From: Lagopus muta
Taxonomy: Eukaryota; Chordata; Aves; Galliformes; Phasianidae
Assembly: GCF_023343835.1 (NCBI RefSeq)
Contig: NC_064438.1
Location: forward strand, 14,117,077-14,181,076
DNA: 64,000 bases
Direction: 5' to 3'
Shown: positions 22,016 through 36,317 of the stretch, in pieces
How positions within the stretch are numbered: position 1 is the first letter of the stretch
Layout: each line of letters opens with the position of its first letter
Notes under the pieces: model-generated
Seen by the model: the letters and a program-made list of their open reading frames with translations, nothing else
The model's database searches: none
What the model was told of the DNA's origin: nothing
Made by a program: the position numbers and the translations under genes

Positions 22016-25000
22016 CTACCTTTTTTTTTTCCGGCAATTTAATCCTTTGCTTGAAAGCCATCTTTGTCACCTTGGTTATGTGATGTGCCTGGAAATACGT
22101 TGTGCAAACCTCTTCTGTCACAGTTGCTGGATTTGACCTGTTATGAAGGCTGTGTGTGCCTGTGTTGCTTCTGATCTGCAGCAGAAATCTTTGAAAGAAC
22201 TCTTGAAAGTATGGCACTTGTTAATTATCTTCAAAGCAGGTGTGAAGACTCTGGAAGTTGCTGTCAATACCAGCTCTGCTTGCCTGCAAGCCTGGCCCCT
22301 CGATCTGATGGGAATCTAATGGAGGTGCAGCAGGGCTGTTCTCCAGCAGGCTGAGCAGCAGAAGTGCATCACTGGAGATGTGTGAAAGGAGATGTCTCTA
22401 TGCCATATACCACTATGCTTATCTTGCAGCCCTCTGACCTATACTGTGTTGGCATACTCTCAGTGAAAATATTAGTGTGAGTGACAAGCTGGTTTTGATA
22501 TTATTTCCATCACAACCACCCAGCACAGGTGGCTTGTTTTCATTTTCTTTGTAGAAGCTAAAGTGTCAGAGCTGTGCTACAATTAGGAAGAAGTCAAACC
22601 CAATACTTGGCAAGATGTTTGGATGTCTCAAAATGGCTTAGTTATGCACTGGTACTTATTTTGTGAGAATTACATTGTAAAGCAGAAAGGAATCAAAACA
22701 GTTTAAGCCAGCTGTCAAAATGTGAAAATATCACTCTTTCTCATGAAAAAAAAAATATTTTTCAAAGCTGCTATGTAAAGATTAGAATTCCTGCTGTAAT
22801 TTTTTTTCTTTTCCAAGTGTGTGGATCCATCGTGTTGGAAAAAGGCCTGCCTGTTTTCCCACTGTAGTGAGAATGGATCCTGAGTCACTTGTACATTGTG
22901 TGCTCGTTCTCAGCTATTTCCTGATATGTTTCTTGCCTGACCAAACTCACTATTGTCCCACCAGTGTTCTTCCTAAATCTCTGTGAGTTCTGTTTGTGGG
23001 TTTCTTTAAGGGATGGGAGATGTAGTGCTGCAGGAAGGGAGAGCGTTGGTATTTTGAAGGGAGAAGGAGGCCTGATGGATGTTTTCTTAAGCTGCCTGTT
23101 ATTCCTGCTGTTAGTAACAAAGTGTAAATGAAAACATCCTTCTTGCTGTTTATTGAGAAAGAAAGTGAGGACACTTTTTCTGTCTCAACAGAAGTATGAG
23201 TAATGTTCACTCAGCCTTTCTCCAGTAAAAACTTCAGCGATTCCAGTTACGCGCAAAGGGAAGAGCTGCAGAAATAGTAGGAAAACAAATTGTTCCCAGT
23301 AACCACTCAAATCTTGCGACCACTGCTTGTGCTTCAGGAGAGCAAGTCATATTGGTCTGTGTCTTGGTGTTGTCCCTCTTGGTGACAATCACTCTTTGCT
23401 AAATGAGCGTTGTCACTACTAAAAGTACCTCGATCTTTCTTATTCCATACTGCTGGAGTTGTGTGCTGATTTGCACTTGCAGTTTCACATGTGCTTGTTC
23501 ACATGAATCCATCATGTTATCACTTGTGCTTTCTGAATGTTCAGTATAAGAAATGCTGTCTGTATTTTAACTTCATATTACCAAGTTACTAATCTTCAAA
23601 TGCAAGGGTGTTAAATTAGGCGGCAATAACGAGTTGCTTCTGTTCTAGATCTCTACCCTTCAAGCTTGTGTCGTGTTTATCCTATAGAAGATTTAGAGTG
23701 AGATCTGCTTTATTCCTTACTGGTCCTCCCTGCGCTTGTTCTGGAGCGTGGGGGAAGGGTAAGTTCTAATCATACCACAAAGGGCAGCAGCCCAAGTGTC
23801 TCTGATCGCCTCAGAGTGCTTAATATACAAAAACGGAAGCTGAAGCTTATAAACAATAGTGAATTTATTATGGATTAACAAGCAGTTATAGGATTATGTG
23901 GTCACACAGCAAAACTTCTCAGGGTGCTGTTTTCTGTTTGGTCAAGTGCTTGGAAACCCAGTTAGGCTGAACAAAATGGGGTGCTGGCACGTAAGTAAGA
24001 TCTCAGCATCAAAATAAACCTGAAGTCTTTTCTCTGCTTGCTTAGTATCTTTCACCTTTCTACTGAGCGTGGCCTTAATAATGATATTGGTGAAAGGCTT
24101 TGACCCTTTCACTGCTCTTGAAATATATATTTTTTTTTAAAGATTTTTTTGTTGCATACAGAAAATATTTTCAATGTAATTTACACTAGGGATCAGTATT
24201 GCATAAATGTTTTGCTCGCTGACGTCGACAGAGCTCTACGTTGCATTTTGAAAGAGATCACAAACTTTTGTGTTACAAACAGGATTGATCATTCATGAAG
24301 TTCAAAGTAGCAACAAGGATGGGTGTTGTTTATTCAGTTATGAAACTTACTCTAATATAGTTTTATAATTTATATTGCAAAGGAATAGGACATGTTAGTG
24401 GTACTAGTAATCCTGACATGGCAATGTCTGCATGATTACAGTGTCTGATTCTGTAACAAATTATTCTAATCAAAGGAGTATTGTCTACTGTAATCTTTTT
24501 TTTTTTTTAAAGTTACTTTAAGTGTATTTCTAAGTTCCCCTCCCCTCTTTTTATCTATAAACCAGCAGTTACCTGTTAAACCAGAAACATTGTTTTGAGC
24601 TACATCTCTACTCTAACGGGAACCATAGAACTGTAACAGTTCAACGTAGTTGTGATGTGAAAGCACGTCTGTAGATGCATCTTGAGCTGGAAAGGAGTTT
24701 CTTCTGCAGGGATGAGCTGGAGAGCTTTGTATAGGCAACTGGAGTAGCCTTCTGCATGTAGTCTAGCCTTACAAACAAGGAATACTAGTGAAGGAAAGAC
24801 AGGAGGGAAGAGTCATCTGTAACTCTTTCCTTTACTTCTATTTCAAAAATGACAAATGGCTTTCTTTCCCAGTTCTTGCTCAAATGGCTCTGAGCACAAG
24901 AAAATGTACGTATCCTCTGCCCATAAACTCTTCAGGGAGGATTCTTTGCTGTTGAATGTACATTACCATTCCCTCTGAGTCAGAGCATGGTGTTACTGTA

Positions 25001-25182
25001 GGATTGGAGTAAGCAGTGACTTGACAAAGGCGTAGAAGGGAAAGGGCTGTGTGCCATAGGGGTTTGTCTGTCTTTGGTGTAAGCTGTAGCCCTTGCTACT
25101 CGTAGTGTCACAGCTATCCATGTTGTTACACCATTCACTGCTCAATGATCTGTTCGTTCTTATGTTGCCCTGGAGATGTTTT

Positions 25183-25206
25183 AAAAAAAAAAAAAAAAAA
25201 AAAAAA
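25183..25206. repeat. Poly(A) run, 24 bases
   Basis: An uninterrupted A run. It is not adjacent to any recognisable retroposed sequence on its 5' side. Confidence 0.9.
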
Positions 25207-27421
25207 GCTTCAGAATGATTGAAAGAGATCTTTTCTTCATATCCTGTCCAAACTGCTCCCATATCTTCAGCTTTGAGGGCAGTAAGAAAGCGGTGGCTAA
25301 GGAAGATGAGAAAAATACGGGCAGAAGAAAGAAGCAAGCAATTTGTGCCCGAAGAGGGAGGGCACAGACATCTTTGGTCTGCTCAGGTGCTTGGTGGCCT
25401 GCTGCCATAGAGTAGTAGGTACAGCTGTAAACTGGAAAGTATCTAATCCAGTGTATCAGCCTTGATACTTGCAAGTTTGTCATGTCAGTTAATCCACTGG
25501 AAACACTAAGTATCCAAAGCTGTTTTGTAGTCTTCATTTGACCAGACCACATAGTCGGAAAGTAACTTGTGTTCAAATTCAATCAGTTAGAGTATTTATT
25601 ATGCTAATAATTTTAATGAGCTGTGCGAGAGGCCTTCTTTTGGTCTGCATACTGGTAGATTTGTCCAGTGTAGAAAGCCTTAACTGTGTGTCAAAGCACT
25701 AAAACAGAACTACCAGATCTTCTGTGTCCCAACAAGGATTTTGAAGGCTAGCAGCAAAGCAACGTGTACTGCTGGTTTCTTTGCTGTTTTCCATATTGCA
25801 TTTATGGCAGTGTCTTCAAAATACTGTCCAGTTCAAGATAGACTCTGGTGAAATATGAGTGATGTTGTGGTACGTCGAAGTCCTGCTATTGAGCTAAAAC
25901 AGCTGAGGACTAGAGGTGAAAAACACAATGTTCCAGTTCTGAGTCAGTAAAAAAAATCCAATATGCTAATTTACAGCTGTTAGGCTAAATCTTTGTTGCT
26001 TTTGAATGGATTGTATTAATTGTAAGGAATGCATCTTGTGGTGGGAACAGAGAGAAATTACGCTGTTTACTTAGCTGTCAGTTTGTCTGCTATATAATGC
26101 AGATAAACCAAGGAGAATACTGCTGCCTACATATAACAAAGCTTTGTATGTCAAGGTAGCTGATAATTTTCATTTTAAGTAATGCATGAAACTTTCTTAT
26201 TATAGCAAGTTGTTCTATAAAAAGGAAAAATGCTGGAAGTTCTTCAGCTGCTGTAACCATACAGAATGCTTCCTCCTTCAGTCTTCTCCAGTGAAGGTCT
26301 CCTGCCTTTATAAGGCAGATCTCCCCCCCAGAAGCACTTTTGCAGCCTCCCACCTATCACAGCTGCACCCTGGATATCCATTCTGCTTTTTAACTGACCT
26401 CATGACAGGTGTTTCCCCTGCTTTGCATTCCCTGCAAATTCTTGGCTTTGTGGGTTGTTTTCCCTGCTTTGAAGGAGCTGAAAATAACTTGGAACCAGTA
26501 AAACAGACACGTCCAGTCCCACCGTGCAGGAAATGTTCACATGTTCCTTATTTATTCCTGCTTATAGGTGTAACATCACTACCTGTGAGTCCCCAGATTG
26601 TCCTTCCCAGATAATCTAGGTCTGTCTGTGAGCCATTTGCAGTCAGTTCACTGTGTACCAGTGAGACATCAATATTATTTCCTGTACTCTCACTGTATCT
26701 CTGCTCAACCAGAGGTTACCTGTCAAAACAACTCTCATAACATCATCCGCAGATACAAGTTAATATTTGAGGTTCTTTTAATATTCACATAGTATACATG
26801 TAATGGTGGAAAGATGGTATTTGATGTCCCTGGAAACTCTTATAATTGTACAAGAGGCATCAGTGGTGGACCAGAGCAGTTTAAACTATTCAGTTGTGCT
26901 CTTATGCCTCTGTGGCTCTAAAGGGATTTGAGTGCAGTACTGAGTGTGCTGCTGTTACTTTTCTGCTGTGTTGCAAAACCAATACTAAAAGGTAGCTGCA
27001 AAGGCCTTTTCTTGGAAGTGTCCTGGCGTGAGTAGTTATCAATTTCTTGCATTTGTTGGCAGAAATACCAAAGAAAACCTACTTTTTGAAACCTGTGTTA
27101 CTTTAGCTGACAACAGAACCTGTATCAGTTAGGCAGTTATTTGCCTTTGGTCAGTGCAATGTGTGTGAATCTTGATTTGGATTTATAAAAATATTCTTTT
27201 TCCAGCAAGGATTTCATTTAGGGGGAAGGAGAATCAAAATATGGATCTGAAGGATTCTAAATGCTTTTTACATTTTTACAAGGAAACAGTTTCCTTTGTA
27301 AAATAATCGTATGTTCAAAAAGGGAAGCAGTACTTCTTCCTAACGTATTCCTGCATGTGTTCTCTGCTGTTATGCTGGCATTGTTATTTGTGAAGGCTGG
27401 TAGGCTAAAGATGCTCATCTG

Positions 27422-27479
27422 GCTGAAAACTAATCTGTATTTTCCCTTCCTATTTTTTCTCTCAAGATTAGTTTTCAGC
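27422..27479. repeat. Inverted repeat, 15-bp perfect arms, 28-base loop
   Basis: The left arm GCTGAAAACTAATCT (27422-27436) and right arm AGATTAGTTTTCAGC (27465-27479) are exact reverse complements. The loop is pyrimidine-rich. A stem-loop could form in the intronic RNA. No known repeat family is recognised around it. Confidence 0.8.
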
Positions 27480-30400
27480 TAAATGAGTTCCTGTAGCGTG
27501 TTTGTGTAGCTGTATGAGTGATGTAAATAGCTCTAGGGAACATAAAGCTTAGGGAGAAGAGGGTTACTTTTCTGTGGCAGCAAGGATTTAAATGAAATGA
27601 GCGTAATTGTGCAATAGTGTGATTACTAGGGGTAATTATTCTGTAAATAATTAGTGATTTTTTTCTGAGGATGCATTCAACTTGAACTGTGTGGAGAAAC
27701 TGCAGAATGTATGAAAATATGAAATGCTCTGACTAGACTGGTATCTTGGAGCAGACATTGGATTCAGAGTTCTTGTCTCAGTATTATGGCTAAATTATAA
27801 ATATAGCAAACTGGTTAATTAAGCATAATTCAGGCCTCCAAGTCAGTTTTCATTTACATGAGAAAAGCTCTCCCATGATGTGAATGTGAAGATAGTGGAA
27901 TTTGGGGTGTCTGGCTGAATCCAATCTGATTTGAGGTAGGAAGCCTCACTCTGTATTATGGCCTTATTATACCGTTGCCATATTTCACTGGCAGTTTCCA
28001 TCTGTTACATCAACTGGATGTGGGCCCAGAGCACACATACATGAAAGAATGAAATTAACGAGAGACTGCAGTTTTTAGATAGCTGTGTATACAAGTTTGA
28101 ACTTGGTATTGTCAGATCTGTGTATTCTGCAATCCTTGCTGACCTATTAAAGAACTTTAATGTGGGCCTCTGCTAGTGGAATGCTATTGAAGTGATCTTG
28201 CATCGGTTTTAATGCACGTTCTAGAAATGGTGATAAGGTTGTGAAACTTGCTTAATGAGTGCAGTTTCCAAATGCCCTCCTTAGTAGTTTTTCCACTGAT
28301 ACTATTCTGCAACGACAGCAGAAATTTGGCCTGCGTGGTCCTTCAGCTGCAGCAAACTTCATAATGAATTATTTTATTCATTTTTGTAGTCGTGATGCTT
28401 ATGGCATTACTGAATATTGCTACGTCAGTGAGGCTGCCCAGGGAACAACAGTTTTGTGACTGACTGCTTCAGCGTTTGAGAAAGTTGCACTCCAGGAAGC
28501 TCCCTGCTCCTCAGACTATGTGCAATAACTTAATATAATTCAATTTCTGAGTTGCAGTGGTGAGTAGAACTGTGAATGGCTGATCAGCTGTACCATTATT
28601 TTACCTTTTTTTTTTTTTTTTCTCCCCTCTCAATGGTGACTTTCACTGAAGCTGCTCTTTCAACTGAGAGGAACTGGTCAGGGTGCAGGTTCTTCATTCA
28701 ACCCACAAAGCTCTGTTTGCACCTGGAAAGAGGGACTACATGAGCACTGAATGCATGCATAAAAAAACAACAGGCAAACAAACCAAGATGTATTTATTCA
28801 AGGCCTTGAAGAATGTCAGTCATTTAACTGAAATCAAGACAGGAATCGCTGTCATATATAAAATTTATTTTTCACTCTGAATGTTCAGAGTAAATCCATT
28901 AAGCTAAAATGTAAGCTTGCAGCAGAGCATATTCTCCAGCAGCCATCTTTGGTGCTTAGAGCAAAGTCAAAATGATCCAGGCATGGTAACCCAAGCTCTT
29001 CTGAATGCATCTGCATGCATTTTTCTTCCACTGTACAGGTTAGAAAGGTGTGCATCAAGTGCTTTTATCGCTAGCGTTCATTGAGTGTATCATGGCTATT
29101 CCTTCTCTACTCTGAAACGTATCAGCAGTTGGCACTTTCCCTTGGGGGATTTCCTGATATTTGAACATAAACTACAGAGCTTGTGTGAAACAGGTTGTGT
29201 AGGGGCAGCTTTGAGATTGTGGGGTTTTTAACTGCTTAATTTCACAACCTTAATGGTCATTTATTGTAAAATTTTGTGGCTTATAGATCACCTCTCTTGG
29301 ATATGGTGCTTCTTAAAACAGCAGGGGGTTGTTCAGGAATGGCGTGGTTACACTGAGCGTTTCTTAACAGGTTGTGCAAAACTGGATAGAGTTGTTGCTT
29401 TTACAGCAGAGTGTTTTGTGTCTGCTTTGCAGATGAGGCTACTCAGGTTACAGGGTTAACTCTGTGGTTTCAGGTTTGTGTCAGGTCTGATAAATTAGAA
29501 GTAGCTTTCTCTTCAGTCAGTCTTCTCTCTGAGGATAGGTAGGTGTTCCTGGAACTGCAGTCTGTAACAGGCATGATTGCCATGTCTTACTGAATGCTAC
29601 TGTGACTGCTATCCAGTGGTTAGAAGAGGACAGAGGGTTAATAACTTGTTAGGGCAACAGATGTACTTGCAGAAGGAAGAAAAATCTTTAGGGCAGACCT
29701 GTACCTCTTGTTTATGTGAGTAGGCTCTCTTGAACAAAACTATGTTAAAACTAGAACTGCATGTTTGCTGGTTAAGTCTCACCTGGTAAGTTAGAAGGAA
29801 ATGGTATTGTTTATTTTCTTTTTTTTAAAGAGTTGACTAGTCTACATTTGAAAAGCCACTGACAGACACTGATCTTTCCGTTAGTTTATCTGAAATAAAT
29901 AACTATTATTAGTTAGGTTATCTGAAATGCTTCTAGCAGAGGGAAAAAAGAGGGGAAACTGGAGAATTTGCAGGTTCTGATTTAGGATATCTAGATCCTC
30001 AGATAAATTTTATTCCCTCCAATATTTGGTTTTCTTTTGTCTTACAAACCATGCTTTCTTTATATTTTCTATTTGAAGTGTATGTGCTGATGTGCAGTCT
30101 TCGGTGTCCCCTTTTTGTTGCAGCAGGGTAGTGTGTTTTTTAAAGCAGCATCAAGCTGATTTTTGAAGTTTGAAAGGAATCTGCCTGAAGAAACAGTCAA
30201 AATGATACTGAAGTCTAATGGCTGTTTAGTTCTGTTCAGTTGTAGTCTTAATCTTGCAAGGTAGAGGTCTGCTTTTACCATATCATCTGGCGCAGCAGTT
30301 TTTTGCTTTGGTTTATAAGTGCTGTTCAAAATACTGAATGTGGTGGTTTGTGTTCAGATAGCCCCAGCATGTCTGCAATGAGGTTTTCTCTCTTGCCCCA

Positions 30401-33400
30401 CCCTGTTGAATGTGGTTGTACTCGTCCGAGTCACTGGGACCTGTCGAGGCTTGAGCTGGTGGTGTAAGCCCTGATGAGAGCTCCTGTTTGCAAAGGGGCC
30501 ATTCTGTGCTAATGCTGTCAAATGCAGCCAAGTATTTAGTTTGAAGATTGCAGAGGGTGTGCTTGGTTAACTTCTAAGAAGAATAACCTTCCAGTTTTTA
30601 CACTGCCGTGTAAGGTTGCTCTCACTGTTGTTTTTAAAGCGCCTTTAAGTGTGTTTCGGGCAGGAAATGCCCAGTCATCCACTAAAACATAGGCAGCTGT
30701 TGCTGTATGCAGTGTAACCTTCCAGGTGGGCAAAATGGTATTTATATATTCACAGACCTGCTTTTCCTCATTGTTAATGGAATCGAGATTCTTGTTTAAA
30801 TTGTGTTCATCTTGGTTGGAGGTGGAGTGAATGCTCACTAAGCCATCTGGTTAGGAATACATGGAATTAATGGAGAAGTATTGTTCTGCAGTTTGTGAAA
30901 TGCAGGCAGTGTAACATCTACCTTTCAGGGCAAAATTGCTTGCTGGCTTGTTTTTTGTTTTTAGCAGAAGTGTAGGTAGTCTTTTTAAGTAAATGAGAAA
31001 CTATATTGTATAGCAGATCTATTGAGTTGTCATACATCCTGTTCTGAAAAATGGGTACTTCTATTTTCCAGTTGAAGAAAATCTACTGAGAAGGATGTAT
31101 CTTTATAATTGTCAGCCTCAGTTGAACGCATTGCTTCTTGTTTGGAGTGTGTATTTCTGAGCCAAGCCAAAATGTGAAATAGAAAGTTGTTAAATATTTC
31201 TTTGGGCATAGCAGACTAAGATAACATGAAGGTTGCTTGGCCTCTGAATGACAACTTTTGTGAAGGTTTTAATGTGCTTTAAAAGAATGAATTTGAACAG
31301 TATGTTTTAACTTAAACTTTTTGCATGAATGCTTTTCTAGACAGAGTTTGAAATAAATCAAATTCTTGAAGGCAAACCTGGGAGTGCATGGGATGTATCA
31401 CCAGAGTAATGGTCCACAGCATTGAGAACAGCTTTTTTTTCTTAGAGTGAGCAAATATAATTTGAGCAAAGAGGAAGCAAATATTGGAAGGAGGGAAGTG
31501 CTTGTCCATACAATGCACCTTGCTAGCGTGCACATCATCATTTCCCAGTTGGCTGTACAAATAATTATTATTTTCCAGTCTTATGAAGACCTTGATAGTT
31601 TTATGAAAATACCGAGAACAGTGATATCTCATGTAGAACAGTTACCTCCAATTAAACTGTAGCACAAAGAATTTGGATCCTGGCTTTTCCAGTTCACAGT
31701 TGGATCACGGGCCAATAGGAGCAATTATCATTCATCTGAATAGATGTCTGTGTTGTGTCACAGGTGCCTTTTTTGTGAGTAGGTGCTTGCAGTGTTATTT
31801 GTATATCACAGTGTGCTCTCTGCATTGGTGTCTGTTGTGACTTTTAATTGCCTGTGGCCGTGAACTTCATTGCCTTCACTTTAATCCCTATGCCAACAGT
31901 TCTTGTCCCATGGCTTGTGTGTAATATATTTAATTGTGGACTTAGCACACTTTCAAGGTGTGGATGTGGTTTCAGCCTGTCACTTTGCAGGCAAAGGTTC
32001 TAGTGCTAGTCATGCCAAAAATCAATGCATGCAATTCAGTGATCTCATAAATCAGGCCTAAAGATACCAGTGATCAGTTTCAAAAGAAGAAAGACAAAGG
32101 AACGCAGATGTCTCTTTAAGTGATGCTAGACTTGAACTTGAGAGCACCTAGCTACCAAATGAGCATGGCCTTTGTGGTCAGTGCAGTGCCTCACTAAGGA
32201 GGAATCTATTTTCTAGAGGGCTTGGTTTGGTAGGCTGATAGAAAAGAAAATGTGACTGGGCTGACATGTGCAACTTTGTGCTAGACTGTGTCCTCTGCCA
32301 CTTCTTTGAAACTAGACATCAGTAACTTTTTATTTTTATATTGATCAAATATTCCAAAAGTTAGACTACTTGTCTGTTAAGTGAATTGGAAAAGTATGTG
32401 AGACTTGGAGGAAGGTGAAGGCTGTTGAAGTGAAGAAACCAGACTGCACATATAAACCAAACCCACCCAGTGATTTTTGTTCCTAGAAAAGTGAAATGCG
32501 AAGATACCCTAACTTTTTTTTCTATTCCTCTTAATTCTGCTATTTGCTGTCCTAAATCTTATTCTTTCCTTAAGTGGTACCCAGTTTTACTAGCTGGTTG
32601 GAGAGAGTTAATTTCACCTGCTTGGTATTGATTACTGTATGGGAGCTGTCAGGTCAAGGCCTGAACTGATGACTGAGCACCTGGTGAAGGGATGGCTGGC
32701 CCAGGAAGCAAACGTTTCCCTGTGCTTCCCACCTGACAGAAAAGGTGGACCCTGGACTCTTTTAAGGGTCAGCCTCCGAAGGGAGCATGTCTCCTGGATG
32801 AAGTCTGCTGCCTGAGAATGAGTGTTCCACAGCCAGAGAATCTGGCTCTCATCACCAGCTGGGTGAGTCAACTTTCTTGTATGTGCCTATTGGTATTCCC
32901 AATGATACTTTATCTGGCATTGTGAAGAACTTGTCAGAAGCAGTTTTGCTGCTTTGCAGGACAAACGCTTATAAAAATATGTACATGTATGAAATGGGTG
33001 GAGTCTGTGATAGCTAAATTAAGGGGGATCATGCATCTTAGCCTTGGAGTTAGGTGCAAAGTATTTTGGAAGGTGGTGCCAAGGTAAGGTCCTCAATACA
33101 TCTGAGGCTGTCCCTTTACTCTTTTGCTAGTATATACCCAGTTACGTGCACTTCCTTATATGAAAACAAAAGAAAGCAGGACCAAGCAGCAGTGAAAACT
33201 ACTAATCCAAATGAATGCATGTTCTCACTGGAAGTAGTAATGTGGCTGCTTACAGGAATGATCCCTGTGGTTTGTTTCTCTGGGATCCTTGGAGACTTGC
33301 AAATTGGGTGGAGCGCACAGGACATAAAGCAAAAATATTGTGAGAAACCTGTCCAAAAAGGCTAATCTCCAAGGAAGACAGTGGTAACAATGGTTATCAC

Positions 33401-34475
33401 AGAGTCACGAGCTACTTATTAACTGGATGTTGCTAAAACAAATATTATTTTAAAGTGACAGCCGGCCACAAGCATGAAACTATTACTACTTTGTATTCTC
33501 ATTGTTGATTTGCTTTTCTGCACCCTGTATTTGGAATCTAGGAGTAAAACGCCTGTGTGACTATCACAGCAGGCACTGTCTCAAGCCTTCAAAGAAAGAA
33601 GTTTGCTCTTGTTACAAAGTCAATTGAGAAGAACTTCAAATGAACTTTAGGTTTCAAATACATTCTTGTTCCGGTTCATCATATGGGAAAGCAACAGTAA
33701 GCTCAAAAATGGAGGGAGAGTCATTGCACAAGTGATTCTACAAGGCATTGAGTAGCTAGCATACTTTGACATTAAAGAACAATTCTGATGTCTTGTGTAA
33801 TAGCAGAAGTTGAGAATACTAATAGGAAGAATTAGTGTGTACAACATACGGTTAGACTGCAGGTTTTAAATTGTGTGATTCACTGAGGTTAAATAGTGTA
33901 ATTCTGTAAAGATTAACCATATTAGCATGAGTATCAGCAGTTGTACTAGCTAGGATAATATTGGTTTTAGTCCATGCATCAAAGCAGCGTGCCACAGAGC
34001 TGCGGAAAGATTTCTCTTGCGGTATAGAGGTGGCAATTAGCTGTGTTTTGAGAGATTTATGGAGCCTTCTTCAGCACTGCAGTGTTGTATGTTGTCAGAA
34101 ATTGAACATTGGGCTTGCTAGGCTGTGGCTTTGTATTATGCATGGTGCTGTGATATCCAGAATGTATTTACATAACAGCACAGTAAAGGTTAATCTCTTC
34201 AACTTGCAGTCTTCTTTCGTTACAGTGTACAGGAAGTTGAGATACTTGATAAAAATCTAGTCTTTACAGATGGACTAAAATTAAAACTAACTTGTAAAAC
34301 ATTTGTAGTGCTTATTTCTAATGCCTTTTTCCAGAAGTACTGAATGTGTTAGTGATTAAACTCTAAGCTTGAAAAACAGTAAAAGTTACCAATGCAATGC
34401 TTTTGCTACTACTTTTGAGGTCAGTGTTTTGTCTGTTTGCACTTCTGTGGCATCTGTGCAGAAAGGTGAAGAAAT

Positions 34476-34860
34476 TGATGTTCAGCCAGGAAAAGAGAAG
34501 GCTCTGGGGAGACCTCACTGTGGCCTTCCAGTACTTGAAAGGAGTGTATCAACAGGAGGGGGAATGGCTGTTTATGAGGGTGGATAGTGATAGGACAAGG
34601 GGGAATGGTTTTAAACTGAGACAGGGGAGGTTTAGGTTAGATACTAGGAGAAGCTCTTCACACAGAGGGTGGTGACACACTGGAACAGGTTGCCCAAGGA
34701 GGCTGTGGATGCCCCATTGCTGGAGGCATGTAAGGGCAGGCTGGATGTGGCTCTGGGCAGCCTGGACTGGTGGTTGGTGACCCTGCACGTAGCAGGGGGT
34801 TGGAACTAGATGAGCATTGTGGTCCTTTTCAACCATTCAGACCATTCAATGATTCTATAA
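34476..34860 (+). mobile_element. CR1 LINE 3' end, relatively well preserved
   Basis: It contains AAAAGAGAAGGCTCTGGGGA, GACCTCACTGTGGCCTTCCA, AATGGTTTTAAACTGAGACA and AGGTTTAGGTTAGATACTAG, then TTGGAACTAGATGAGCATTG, and ends ATGATTCTATAA. This is the classic avian CR1 3' region, 5'-truncated. It accounts for the overlapping open frames at 34369-34675 (+) and 34549-34836 (-). Confidence 0.93.
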
Positions 34861-36291
34861 AACAAATGGTGCCCAACTTATTTTTTTCCTGGATTCAGCT
34901 GTCTTGTTAGGATGCTTCATTCTTGCATTCATTTAGAGGCCCTGAATTACAGCATCTGGTTCGTAAGCATGCTGAAGTCACTCTCTTTGTTGTATTTATT
35001 GTTCCCTGTTGTTGAAATGTCACCTTTGGGACCTTGGCTGTCATTAGACACATGTTATAATTATAGGTCATTGTAATGATAAATGCAGTGATAAAGACAA
35101 AGAAAGACAAAATCGGTTTTTGGGAGGTAAGATTTGAAGTCTTACAGAATTAGAAATATTCCAGGGTGTAAATATAGAATCATCGTGACATGCTTTTCTT
35201 TTATTATTTATTGTTAGGAGTGAAAATACGTCAGCTTTTTCTTTCCTGCCACGAAGAGAAATGAATTAAGATGGAGTCTGTGACATGGGCAAGAGTAGAA
35301 TGCAGATTTGGAAACAGAGCCACTTGGTTATGTATACAAGCTGCATTACTGTTCTGCTGTGGTTTTTCTAATCTGCAGTTGCTTGCTTTTCTATTATAAT
35401 GCTTTTTCAGCAACAGATATCTACTCAGATTGAGGATGTGTTTGCAGAGATGCCAGATGGTGCACTGACCTTTGTCTTCTCCACTTGAATCTGTAGTGCT
35501 TCTCGAACAGTTTAAATACTTAGAACTTGCATTCTCCTCCTGGATATTCAGAGCTGAAGCTTTATTATGAACTTATGTCAGAATTTGAAGTATTAATTTC
35601 AGTCTACAGTAATTTTCTGTATTTTTTTCATTATAATGTTAAGCAGAGTTTGCTATTCACAGTTTTTTCACTAAGAATTGCTTTAGCATCTGGAAACACA
35701 GAACAAAAAGAATTGAAGGTGCTTTTCTGAAACGTAATTGCTACTTAAAATTGTTTAAACAGTAATGTGGATACTCTGTCCTTCAAAAGGGGAGTTGGTT
35801 TTGGTTTCAGTAGGTGCATGTTTTATTTGTTAGGTTTTTTGCATATGTGCAAGGAAAATCTAAGCATGTGATCTAATTATACATTGTAATTTCAAAGCTT
35901 TATGGTTAGTAATGTGCTGGGTTCCTAACCCCATCTTCTGTGTACTCTTAATGGAGGAGAAGTCTTGTTTAGGAGACAGAAATGGTATCTAAGTATATGA
36001 AGAAAATGTGATTCTGCTGGGTACTGCAGAGAGTGACATGTAACAGAGCAATACAGTGGGACTTGTTCTGGTATTGTATTCCCCAAAATCTCGGGGGGAA
36101 GATTAAGAGCTTTGTGTTGCAGTTAAGTTCTGCCAAGGAGACACCTCTTGTACAGGAAGGGAGCAGATGAGGCTGTAGCAGTAGCTCTTCTGAATCTTTA
36201 TTATGGAGAGCTGCAAACGCTGTGTCTCCTTCATCCTTTTTCTGCTAGCAAGTCTAAAGTTACCAAAACAAGGCGGTGAAGAAGTTGTTGA

Positions 36292-36317
36292 TTTTTTTTT
36301 TTTTTTTTTTTTTTTTT
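36292..36317. repeat. Poly(T) run, 26 bases
   Basis: An uninterrupted T run, seen directly. Confidence 0.9.

Noticed and set aside
25183..25206. A24 run as the tail of a processed pseudogene
   Set aside because: No gene-like sequence or AATAAA could be recognised upstream, and no flanking direct repeats were seen.
34397..34836. Open frames of 92 and 95 residues on the two strands
   Set aside because: Both lie in the CR1 3' end, which is non-coding.
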